Shown one piece after another: positions 11,138 through 21,486 of a DNA stretch of 64,000 bases. Within the stretch, counting starts at the first letter, position 1. Every line of letters starts with the position of its first letter. The notes under the pieces were generated by a model that did not search any database, was not told the origin of the DNA, and worked only from the letters and a program-made list of their open reading frames with translations. This DNA comes from Filosporella fistucella (lineage: Eukaryota > Ascomycota > Leotiomycetes > Helotiales): NCBI GenBank assembly GCA_030077755.1, contig JAQJZZ010000008.1:2356001-2420000 (forward strand), written 5' to 3'. Both the position numbers and the translations under genes were made by a program.

Positions 11138-11756
11138 CTCGAACATTGAGAAACAAGAGGAGGCTTTAGTATCGCTTTCATCGCATTCGTGTCTTGTGTA
11201 TTGAAAATGAACGTGAGGGTGAGACCTTATGACTCTGTTTGCCAAAAATTGGTGTGTTCGGTTCATTCTCTCTATTCGTGCTTGGCGGTAGTGCAGCATG
11301 TAAATGTACTTCTAAGTAGCTTTGAGAAATAACGATTCTCCTTCATGTCGTATAAGAAGTTCCGAAATTAGTCAAACTTCGGACCCTCAAAGCAACGCTG
11401 GGTTCAGTCCCCAGGCCCCAACGTGCATATTCGCTCGAGTTCCATAATTGGTATGTCGTATATTCAGCCAACGCACTTACATGCGTACCAGCTCCTTGAG
11501 AATCAAAGCGATATAAAGGAGGGACAAAAAACACTTAGCTAATAGCCTGCGATGCAAGGCTGGAAGATATGCAACTGGTGTAATCATTTTGAATATACTG
11601 CCACATGTTGGTGAGTTGATCCGAATTGTTTCGGAAAATGAGAGCTGAATCATTACCATACGGAAGCTCTGAGGTAGCTTTAGCTATCTTAGTAAGGTAT
11701 TATTGGGATATACAGTACCACAGTATTCATCACTGAGTGATAAGATGGCTTTGGCT

Positions 11757-11819
11757 AAGCCTGTAGGTGAGGTGAGCTGGTTCCCGGCTCGCCGGGCCGT
11801 CTTAAGGGCACCTACAGCT
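11757..11819. repeat. nested GC-rich inverted repeats
   Basis: The outer arms CTGTAGGTG (11761-11769) and CACCTACAG (11809-11817) are exact reverse complements, extendable to AAGC/CTT with one unpaired base. Inside them CCCGGC (11783-11788) pairs with GCCGGG (11791-11796). The segment is visibly more GC-rich than its surroundings. It could be a miniature inverted-repeat element relic or a structured upstream element of the GH36 gene. Confidence 0.5.
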
Positions 11820-12267
11820 TCCTACATAGATACCTAAGGCAGAACAGCAGAGCCGCACAGCAGCCTTACCGCCCTACCTAGAGCCTTACAATCAAGATCA
11901 AACTTTGCAACTCTACTGTACTGTACATACCTAGGTATGCACACCCACTTTGAGTATCACATGGGCACTATCTTATTAATCGCAGAACCCTGCGATACCA
12001 ATAGGTATCACAATAGCTTGCTGCCATGCTATTACTTATGATGGGAACCACAGCCAAAGGCTTTTAGCGGAACATAAAAGGCGGCTTTTCACCAATCATA
12101 ACTAAGTTATCCCGCCTTTCTTTCGGGGTCCAAGTAAGTGGAGTTGAGCCGGCGCCAATCAAAGCTATCGAACTCCGTTTCGCTGAACAGAACTATTTGA
12201 CATAGCTACATCGTCAATGACCAAGAGCTGGCCGTTATTGCGGATCGCATAGCTTGCCAACTGGCCT

Positions 12268-12273
12268 GCGGGG
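12268..12273 (+). promoter_or_regulatory. possible CreA site upstream of alpha-galactosidase
   Basis: GCGGGG matches the SYGGRG consensus for the fungal carbon catabolite repressor CreA and lies about 165 bp before the inferred start codon. Single six-base matches are common by chance. Repression of alpha-galactosidase by glucose is established in other fungi. Confidence 0.2.
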
Positions 12274-12436
12274 TGATATATATATCCATCCCGCCATGTT
12301 TTTCACAGCGCCATCAGTTTGAGGGGCATATACGATCCCATCAAATACCGAATTTCCAGGAAATAAGTGAGCAGTCCGATGACTCTTTGAGGAATACTAC
12401 GCACTTGCTGACATTTATGACAACTTAGTAATAGCT

Positions 12437-14763
12437 ATGGTTCGAAAGTCTTTGAATACAAATGGTGGTGAGAAAAACAGATCACGCTTGAACCATCCCA
12501 TGCTTACCTTAATCCAAAGATGGTTCTAACCATCACATTGCTTCTAATGCGATTGTCGTGAACGGGACTACCTTCGCCTTAAACGGCAAAAATGTCTCTT
12601 ACCGCTTCCATGTCGACGAAAGCACTGGCGACCTGCTGTCGGATCATTTCGGCGGCAGCATCACTGGTCCTATTCCGGGAGACCCAACACCAGAGGTCAA
12701 CGGTTGGTGTGGGATGCTAGATCGTGTACGCCGCGAATTCCCTGACCAAGGACGCGGCGCCTTTCGCATCCCCGCGATTAGGATTCGCCAGTCTGGAGGT
12801 CACATCGTGTCAGCTCTGCAGTATCAATCTCATACTATAGTGGAGGGTAAGCCTGCACTGCCTGGGTTGCCGTCGACTTTTGGCAACGAGCAGGATGTTA
12901 CAACTGTTGTCGTGCATCTCTATGACAAAGTCAGCGACGTAGCTGCGGACTTGACCTACTCCATCTTCCCAAAGTATGATGCTATTGTGCGGAGCGTTAG
13001 TGTCACTAACAAGGGCAAGGGGGAGATCGTGATTGAGGAGTTAGCCAGTCTGAGCGTGGATTTACCTTATGAAGATCTTGATATGATTAGCCTTAGAGGC
13101 GAGTGGGCAAGGGAAGCACAACGTCAAAGGCGAAAGGTTGACTATGGAGTACAAGGGTAGGTGATCAATCGTCGCGATGTGATGAAAAAGATCATGACGT
13201 TAACATCATTCAAATAGCTTCGGAAGCAGCACAGGGTTTTCATCCCACTTATACAATCCTTTTCTCGCGCTCGCACATCCCTCCACCACTGAATCCCAGG
13301 GTGAGGCATGGGGCTTCTCGCTCGTCTACACTGGTTCCTTCGCCGTCAATGTCGAGAAGGGATCTCAAGGTTTGACCCGGGCTCTGATAGGCTTCAATCC
13401 AAATCAGCTGTCGTGGCCATTGGGTCCCGGCGAGACTCTCACTTCTCCGGAGTGTGTCTCAGTCTACTCGAAGGATGGCATTGGAGGCATGTCTCGTTCT
13501 CTGCACCGCCTATTTCGCAACCATCTGATCAAGAGCAAATTTGCAACCACTGACCGCCCCGTGCTTTTGAACAGTTGGGAAGGCTTATATTTTGGCATCA
13601 ACCAGGCTAGCATGTACCGCATGGCACAGGAATCAGCTGATTTGGGCGTGAAACTGCTTGTCATGGACGACGGCTGGTTCGGGAAAGAGTATCCACGCGT
13701 TTCTGATACGGCTGGTCTGGGTGATTGGGTGCCCAATCCAGTCCGATTCCCTAACGGCCTTGCCCCCATGGTCAACGATATCACAGCTCTGAAGGTAGCA
13801 AACTCGTCTGCCAACCTGCGCTTTGGAATCTGGGTAGAACCAGAGATGGTCAACCCAAATTCAAGCCTGTACCACCAACACCCTGATTGGGTGCTCCACG
13901 CAGGTCAATACCCGCGCACAGAAATGCGGAACCAACTCATACTGAACGTTGCCCTGCCTGAAGTGCAAGAATTCATCATCGAGTCTATCTCAAACATCCT
14001 CAACAGTGCCAATATCACCTACGTGAAATGGGACCACAACAGGTGCACACACGAGACACCCTCTCCCACTGCTAGCCATACATACATACTCGGCATCTAC
14101 CGGGTGTTCAATATCCTGACAAAGCGCTTCCCTGACGTCCTCTGGGAAGGATGTGCTGCCGGCGGCGGGCGATTTGACCCTGGGATCCTGCAGTTCTTCC
14201 CACAGATCTGGACTTCAGACAACACTGATGCCGTGGAACGTATCTCAATCCAGTTCGGCACCTCACTCGCATACCCTGCGAGTGCCATGGGCGGCCATAT
14301 TTCTGCCGTCCCGAACCACCAAACCGGGCGCTCTATTCCATTCGCCTTCCGCGCCCACGTTGCCATGATGTGCGGATCTTTCGGTTTGGAACTTGACCCG
14401 AGCCAGATGCTGCTTGAAGACAAGGTCGCCGTCCCTGATCTGATCGCATTAGCGGAAAAGGTGAATCCAATCGTGCTGGCTGGGGATATGTGGCGACTCA
14501 GCCTGCCAGAAGTGTCAAACTGGCCTGCGATGCTATTCATTTCTGAAAATGGCTCACAGGCGGTTTTGTTCTGTTTCCAGCTCAGCCCAAAGGTGAATCA
14601 TGCAATGCCGCGGGTGAAGCTGCAGGGTTTGGAACCCCATGGCATGTACCATGTGGACGGGGAGGGGCCATATTCGGGTGGAATGTTGATGAATCTGGGG
14701 TTGCAGTTCTCCTTCATCACGGGATATGGTAGCAAGGTCGTGTTCTTGGAGAAGGAAGTGTAG
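12437..14763 (+). CDS. GH36 alpha-galactosidase (probably intracellular)
   Basis: Three exons, 12437-12467 (31 nt), 12520-13156 and 13218-14763, give 737 residues, the usual size of fungal GH36 alpha-galactosidases. The short first exon was placed because the main frame has no upstream ATG before a TAA at 12510; the GTGAGA donor and CAAAG acceptor join [10 protein letters not shown] in frame to DGSNHH. The catalytic barrel is complete: [21 protein letters not shown], the nucleophile motif KWDHNR (Asp about 495), [12 protein letters not shown] and the acid/base region SDNTDAVER (about 556-564). No signal peptide is visible, so a cytosolic enzyme that cleaves short alpha-galactosides (melibiose, raffinose series) is likely, as for AglC-type enzymes. 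The substrate range is inferred. It stands alone, without transporter or regulator neighbours. Confidence 0.92.
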
Positions 14764-15241
14764 GGAGTGGAATCCGATAGATGTAGTATATAGACACAGG
14801 TGATACTTAGATGAGCAATGCCACTCACTATTGATATATTTCAGCTTACAGGTAGACATGCGTGTTCAGAATGTATGTCAATTCATTCTTTCTCGATAGA
14901 GGAGACTTGTACCCTGGTGATAGAAACGCGAGACATAGCCTGTCCCGACACCTGCCCTTGATAGTAAAACCAAATGTTGATAGCAAAGTAGTGATAGAAC
15001 GCAGGACAATAAGTCGAGTAATGATAAGGATAATTGACACCAGGAGTTCTGGATCTATAATAGATGAGGCCTCCCGATCAGTAAACTAGACCCGTTTCTC
15101 CCTTCTGGAGTTGTAAGGAAAGGGAAGCCGAGGAAAGGGACGAGATGCAGATACTTATCGACAGAAAATTTTACGCTGCTGGTACTAGAAATATAAGGCA
15201 AATTTGTGTCGTTCTAAGTTAGTTTCTTGATAAATATAGTA

Positions 15242-15267
15242 GTCTATCGAGGCTTCAATCGATAGAC
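15242..15267. repeat. perfect 9-bp inverted repeat
   Basis: GTCTATCGA (15242-15250) and TCGATAGAC (15259-15267) are exact reverse complements around an eight-base loop. It lies 26 bases before a second hairpin, suggesting both belong to one small degenerate element. Confidence 0.5.
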
Positions 15268-15292
15268 AAGAAGGATAGAAAATTCATGCAGT

Positions 15293-15321
15293 TAGGATCT
15301 AACACTAGTAGTGAGATCCTA
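15293..15321. repeat. two-step inverted repeat
   Basis: TAGGATCT (15293-15300) pairs with AGATCCTA (15314-15321), and CACT pairs with AGTG inside the loop, so the fold is a stem with a small internal bulge. There is no neighbouring gene end. Confidence 0.5.
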
Positions 15322-15556
15322 GCATTCTCGGCTCACGGATTCAACAAAACATCCTACGCCGATAATCAGAATCTTTATTAAATAAACCCTAATTATAAGT
15401 GAATTAATTCGAAGAAGATCCTTATTTTCAGAGCCCTAAGTCTAATAGCTCCCAATTAGCACCGCCTGATTAAATCCGTAAGGGGTCCTTTGAAAAGGCC
15501 GGTATATCCGTTCCAACGATGAAATAACCGAGAGATATGCCCGTTCTACGGCAGGT

Positions 15557-15624
15557 CTACAGCTGCACATATTAGTTTTGAAGGTCCCATCCGGGTTCTA
15601 TCTCTCGGGGCCGAGTAGGAAATT
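15557..15624 (+). repeat. relic dispersed repeat, copy B
   Basis: Partner of 8931-9000, same orientation and about 6.6 kb away. Shared cores are CTACAGC, TTGAAGGTCC, ATCTCTC, CGAGTA and AAATT. The pair brackets the pseudogene and the alpha-galactosidase. Confidence 0.6.
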
Positions 15625-15866
15625 CGATTTCTGCTCTATTCCATGCAGGTTGTTGTTCCTTTCTGCCGTATTACTTTTGCGGCGGAGACATAAAACCGTA
15701 ACAGATTCCGCGTGATCAGCCATATGCATTCGTTGCCTTTGCTCTCTGTAATAACACTCTCTTGTTGCATTATTTTGTTCTTGATTCCAGCGTTGCAACG
15801 TATCATCGTCATTTACTTGTTGTTTTTGTGTCGATTTGGAGTCGTTTGCCCGCCTAAGCGTTCATC

Positions 15867-17169
15867 ATGGAGTCAGAGAAATTTAAATCGTTCTTAGTAT
15901 TTTCTCGTCTGGTCTCCGAGTTGAGTGTTCGATACATTGTCCAACGCTTCAAAGCATTCAGTCACTACTACACGTATCGACCCGTCCCTAATCCACTCAA
16001 TGTAGTCGTGGTTGGCGGCTCTTTCGCAGGTACACAACTTGCTCGTCGACTTGCTGAATCGCTGCCAACAGGATATCGTGTTGTTCTTGTGGAGAAAAAT
16101 TCCCACTTCAATTACACCTTCAATTTTCCTCGGTTCTCTGTCATTCCTGGACACGAGAAGAAAGCCTTCATTCCATACACGGGAATAATAAGTGGAGTGC
16201 CAAAGGGAATCTTCCAGCAAATCCAGGATACGGCGGTCGAGATTCGGGGAAATGAATTAAAACTTGCATCAGGAGATAGCGTCAATTTCGAGTATCTTGC
16301 AATTGCAACAGGTTCGAAGCAAGCTCTACCTTCGAAGGTCGTCAGTACTTGGAAGGAGAATGGTGCAGCTGAGCTGAGAGAGATGCAAGAGGACATCAGG
16401 AAAAGCAAAAATATTGCCCTTATCGGTGGTGGACCAGTCGGGATCCAAATGGCAACCGACATTAAGAGCTACTTTCCCCAAAAAAACGTAACTTTGGTGC
16501 ATTCAAGAGAGCAATTACTTCCAAATTTTGGCCCCCGCTTACACGAGTATGTTCTGAAGAAATTGAACGAAATGCACGTGGACGTTATGCTCGGCGAACG
16601 ACCCATGCTACCAGCGTCCAGAGAGAGGAAGACGTCATTGAAGTTCAAGGATGGGAGTACAGAGAATTTTGATCTTGTTGTGAGTACCTCCCTAGAAAGC
16701 TCAAGATATACAGCTCACCTGTGAATAGATTCCATGCACTGGCCAGACTCCAAATTCAACTCTTGTATCAAGTCTAGCCCCTGGATTGATATCAGCAAGC
16801 AAATACATCAAAGTGAAACCAACCCTCCAGCTTCAATCTTCAGACCCCTCACTATCACATATCTTTGCGATTGGAGATGTAGCAGCGACAACTGGCCCAA
16901 AGATGGCTCGAGCAGCCACATTTCAAGCAGAGGTTGTAACCTCAAACATTCTCTCTCTTATCAGGGGACGACCTGCACTGCAAGAATACGTACCGCATGT
17001 TTTTGAGGGTCTAATAAAATTGAGTCTGGGAAAATCAGAGAAAGTAGTATATTTCATGGGCGAGGATGGGAAGGATTGGCTGTCACCTGACAAGGGGAAA
17101 GGGGATGATATGGGTGCTGCTCGTACCTGGACCAAATTCGGTGCGGTTCCAAAAGACTTTGAGAAGTAA
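15867..17169 (+). CDS. AIF/AMID-like FAD-dependent NAD(P)H oxidoreductase
   Basis: Two exons, 15867-16679 and 16729-17169 (49-nt GTGAGT...AG intron), give 417 residues. The start ATG has a good context (CATCATGG). The fold is that of class-I pyridine nucleotide-disulphide oxidoreductases: an FAD Rossmann motif VVVVGGSFAG (46-55), the ATGS turn (about 147-150), a NAD(P)H Rossmann motif IALIGGGPVG (183-192) and the FAD-binding FAIGD near 317-321. No redox-active cysteine pair is seen, which places it with apoptosis-inducing-factor-like/AMID enzymes (AIFM2 type) rather than disulphide reductases. A weakly hydrophobic N-terminal 35 residues could associate with membrane. The likely role is a quinone or oxygen-linked NAD(P)H oxidoreductase; the exact substrate is unknown. 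Confidence 0.87.
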
Positions 17170-20100
17170 GGTATACATCAACATGGCTCAAGGACCAAAC
17201 TCCACTCAATGTACACCTCAATACCAAGGCCTTTCTGACAAACTTCGTTCCGCTCAACGCAACGGACTATCGCAACCCTGGGCGATTGCGATGATGCTGA
17301 AATTTCGCTGGGGCCGGACTTTTCACTTCACTCTGTCTTCCATTGTAAATAGTCAGGTGAACACTTCCATTACAGTTCAGCTCTTTTTCATCTCGAAATT
17401 TGGGTGCCATCGATAAGCGATGCAAATTTTTGTCGCGTTTATGAGCATGAGGGCAAGATGACTCAGGTGCCGCCTCGACGAGTCATAATGTGCCGCGAGG
17501 AAACTCGAATTAGAAGCTGTTTTCAACAATCTTCAATGAAGTATCCATGGCGATGGAAATGAGGTTATTATTGTAAGTTTCAAGAGAGGTGGAGGAGCGA
17601 ACATACCAAAACAAATAGAAACACCATTCCCCTCTCCATAGCCACTCATCACTTTTCGCACCATTCTCCTCTCCTTAACCTCCATATTCTCCCCTCTACA
17701 TCTCACCAAAACCTCAAAATCCCATTATAAATCCATGTAAACTCAAAATTGTATACGATCTCAGCACCCCACAGAGTTCAGCAAAGACCATAACCCGCAC
17801 AATGAAGGCGAGAAACGGGAGCAATGCAATTATCTCCGCTGTCATCACAGATCATGATTTTCTTCCGCAATTAAGCATTGTACAACTTGTGTGATACACG
17901 TAATGTCCTTGTTACGACTTTTATGCTTGTTTTTGGGAAGGGTGATAGGGTTTGGTGGGGAATGGTTTGTATATAGGTTGCGGTGGGAACTATTTTAGCG
18001 TTCCGTTTTAAGAGGCTGCATCACTTCATTGCATCTATCCATTGGTTCAAGATAGATTTCCCAACTATAAATTCGTATAATTATATTGCCCAGTCAAATT
18101 ACATTTTATTCATCTCGAATCGAATAGATCATCATACTGTATCCCTTGAATTCCTTCAAGTGACCAGACAGGATGATCACATTTCTAATTATTGAACGTA
18201 GCAAGGGTAAGTCTACTTATCTACAAATGACTTTACTTCTACAAATATGACTCATAGAACATCCCAAAAGAATCTTCAGCAATCGAAGATGTCCTTTCAT
18301 GCACCCAAGACAAATAGTAAGGACGTCATTACCACTCTAATCTTGAGTACTTGAATCTCCGAACGGACTCTCATTCTTCCGTCCTTCTCGCTTTCTCGGT
18401 CCGATCATGGAAGTATTTAACGAACCTCTGTTCACTAAATATACTATAGGTCCAAAAGATTCGTTTGTTTCCGTTGGAATATCGGCAGCAGAGCCCATGT
18501 GATACAAGACATTTGTGGCTGGATTCTACGAGGTTCGGGTAGTTGGGATTGGGAAGGTATGTGTGGAGCCTAGGGATAGACATATGAAGATGAAGTCTGT
18601 TGACTAGATATAGAGAGCAATATGACGTATAGGGGAACTGTTGTCAATGTTAAAAATCATTCGATGTGAACTGTCCTCAACATTACGTTTCGCAACGAGC
18701 GGACAACTCGGAATACTTTGCAACCTAATATTTTCACTCCTATCTAAGTAATCTATTCTGTGATGGAATATAAACCCAGCATATCTTTCTATCCCATGAC
18801 CTCCTTGCTCACAGCCAAGCCTCTTTTGTTTGTTCGACCTCACTGGCAGTTTTCGAACCCTAGGCTGAGCTCCATAAATGCCTATCGTTGTAGTGATCCA
18901 AGCTGGAGCGTCGAGGTGAGATATTTATACTCTAATATCTTAGGCAGAGCGAAAGTGATTTGAATACTGGGAAGAGCAGTGAATATGAAGTAAAATTGAG
19001 GATTAAAAGTGAAAAGTTTGATTAGTGCGATAGGTTTCAGTACTTTATGGGCTATATCCTACCTGTTCGTATCATGAGGCAAACCGCAAAGCATTCAATA
19101 GCGATTTCCCAGGCCCTGGCATTTTGATATCTTCGCTGAGGTGAACATGGTAGCATGGGCATGGCCGGTCAATAAGTAGGGAAGAGAATTAGTTGGAGAC
19201 TGGACATTTGGTAAGGTTTGGTTGACAGCTAATTACTGTCAACAGGTAACACTGTCAGTTGATGTCACACTTAAGCCATTCGTTGTTTGGGTATTAGTAA
19301 GTGAAGGAACACATTTCTGAACATAAATATGGCGTCTCGAAAGTGTGCTAAGCTGGTTATCTTCCAGTAGAAACTGAAATGGAGTTAGCAACCGACTGAC
19401 GACACAGGTCACGGATGACCACACTCACCATATACGCTGCTTCTACACCTTCGCTTGCAGATACCTAGGCATTCGAAACGCCGCTCGAATCTTGTATTTC
19501 CATTTGTTGCATCACATTAAGCGGCCGCTGGGACTTGACGAAGGTGAAGTGGAAAGACATCTCCGTCTGACGTTGTGTCAAGCGAATTAATCGATACGTT
19601 GCTCAATACGAAGTTGCGGATAGGAATTCCTGGGGTTGACTCAATGCGTAAATCTATGTCGTTCGAGCTTATCAACGATTCAGGCATGTCAGAAGACAGA
19701 TTCTTCAGAATGTCGGAAGAACTGAGTAGGGATCACTTCCGCAGGGCTTGAAGCTGAACTCGTGGTGCCGTATACTTCGTTACCAATTCTCTGAACGAGC
19801 GGAGTGCTAAGATAGGATAGAGGAATCGATGTTACATGAAATTCGGAATGAAGAAACCAGGAACATCACGAAGGAAGATATGTGAAGGGAACGCTTTCAT
19901 ATCGGATGCTTACTCTTAGAATCATACTTTACCGTGATTTGCCCTTCGAATCATTGAACCGGCAAGACTCCGGAGCAAGGGGGTGATTTGAAGAAGCGAT
20001 ATTTACCTATACACAACCTATAGCTCAATGAATGCATTGTCTTGACATTGGCTGGTAAGGAGTGCCATCTCGACACAGCCTGATCATTGGCAGCTTATAA

Positions 20101-21486
20101 ATAGCAAGGGTACGAAATTTCATATTACTGCTTGCAGTGTACATCTACATGGAGCATCCCGTTTTTGCAATGCCCAATTGACGTTCTCACCTCCACAAAG
20201 TCACTTGCTCGCAGTCTCTCAGGACTGACAAAGACATTCACGCGACACCCATTAATAGAACGAAATTGCTGAGATATCTTCATTATCGCGAGAACTACCA
20301 GATCGATCTATGCCCAACATTCTCTTTGATGTCCATCGACAGACTTCTGCCACGAGATGATTCTCCCACCACAATAGGTGGGATGCTTGAAGAATGCGAC
20401 CCTACTTAGTATATTATCATGCAGAAAGAACTTTTAAACACAGTGATACAACATGTCAACGAGTCTCTTCTTATCTTGAGCTCAAACCAACCCCAGTCCA
20501 GCAACGTTTGAAGCAGCACGGAAGCCATCTCCCATTGCATCGGATGACTGTCCCGAGTTGGCTGTTCTCCACAACAGCGGCTGAGGTGGCCAAAAAGCTT
20601 GTGTCTCCATCTTATCTTCTTCATCGGTAGCTTGGACCTCTCACACTTGGAGCTGTCAGCCATCTTATATCCCGAGACCTCCTTCAAGGACGCTGCTTCT
20701 CAAGCCCATCTTGCAACCGGCCATTCAGAAATGTGATCATTGGCGACCCGAATTTCGCCATGGCTGCTCCCGAGTAGAATGGTTCGAGTTGATGGTCTCA
20801 TGAGCCATTTCCAAGGATGTGTTCTCTCATAAATCACTCACTTTGTCGTTGCCACACGTGGAGCGCACCTGATATGTGACTGAACCTAACCCTAAGCTGA
20901 GGATGGGAGGATGAGATGCAATGCAATAGATGCACATGTTAGTTATGTTGGTGTGCACGAGCAGATGACATTTGGTGGTGAGGTGAGGTGAGGATGTGAC
21001 CTGCCTCCGACTTTAAGCTCCAATAAGCGACCGTGACGATTCAGCACTGCCCCCACCCTGTCGTATCCATAGCGCCCGGAAGATGCCCCTCCCTTGCACT
21101 CAGCATGCTTGACGGCCTCGACAGCCCAGACAGCCAAGTTGAGCACCTCATACCTGACCCCATCCAGCGGTTCGTGCCCCTCCATGAGTCCCTATCATCC
21201 AAACAGCGGTGTCTCTCAATTGGTTCCAACTCCACACAGTTTGCTTTCCCCGCCACAAGCGCTGCTCCTTGCATCTGGAATCCCAGCAAAAGTCAGCAGC
21301 GCCGCGCCTTTACTTCTCATCTTCACCCTAGCCAAGAACCTCACCGTCCGACGACTTCTTGGGCGTGTCTACCGCATGTCAGAATTTGCTCATATCATGT
21401 CGTTATCTCCTCCATAATTCTTCAAATTCGCTTCTTCGCCATACAGTCTGCGTGACTTGCGATAGTCCTCTGGACATCTTCACATT
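17170..21486. other. 4.3 kb gene-poor stretch; KHA1 5' region at right end
   Basis: No supported gene. AT-rich from 17.5 to 20 kb, with only short open frames. From about 20.9 kb the sequence becomes C/T-rich and contains a (GTGAG)n run near 20976-20993; together with the open but unremarkable frames at 21033-21455 this looks like promoter and 5'UTR of the antiporter gene. A CCTAACCCTAA at about 20886 resembles telomere repeat but is only two units. Confidence 0.5.

Larger units (their letters stand above)
11138..12436. other. intergenic; GH36 promoter region with GC-rich palindromes
   Basis: Spacer of 1.3 kb. It contains a GC-rich inverted-repeat structure (11757-11819) and, nearer the GH36 start, AT runs (TATATATAT near 12278) and a CreA-like hexamer. 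No protein-coding frame is supported. Confidence 0.5.
14764..15866. other. intergenic with hairpins and a relic repeat
   Basis: Between the alpha-galactosidase stop and the FAD oxidoreductase start. The AT-rich centre holds two strong inverted repeats (15242-15267 and 15293-15321) and copy B of the dispersed repeat (15557-15624). The last 200 bases before 15867 are pyrimidine-rich and probably promoter and 5'UTR. No gene is supported. Confidence 0.5.

Noticed and set aside
13464..14540. Minus-strand frames of 129-147 codons inside the GH36 gene
   Set aside because: Shadows of the strongly supported alpha-galactosidase exon on the plus strand.
20886..20896. CCTAACCCTAA resembling telomere repeat
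   Set aside because: Only about two units, a length expected by chance; not evidence for an interstitial telomere.
21033..21455. 140-codon plus-strand frame just upstream of KHA1
   Set aside because: Composition is that of a C/T-rich leader. It ends before the KHA1 ATG and cannot be joined in frame; at most an upstream ORF.
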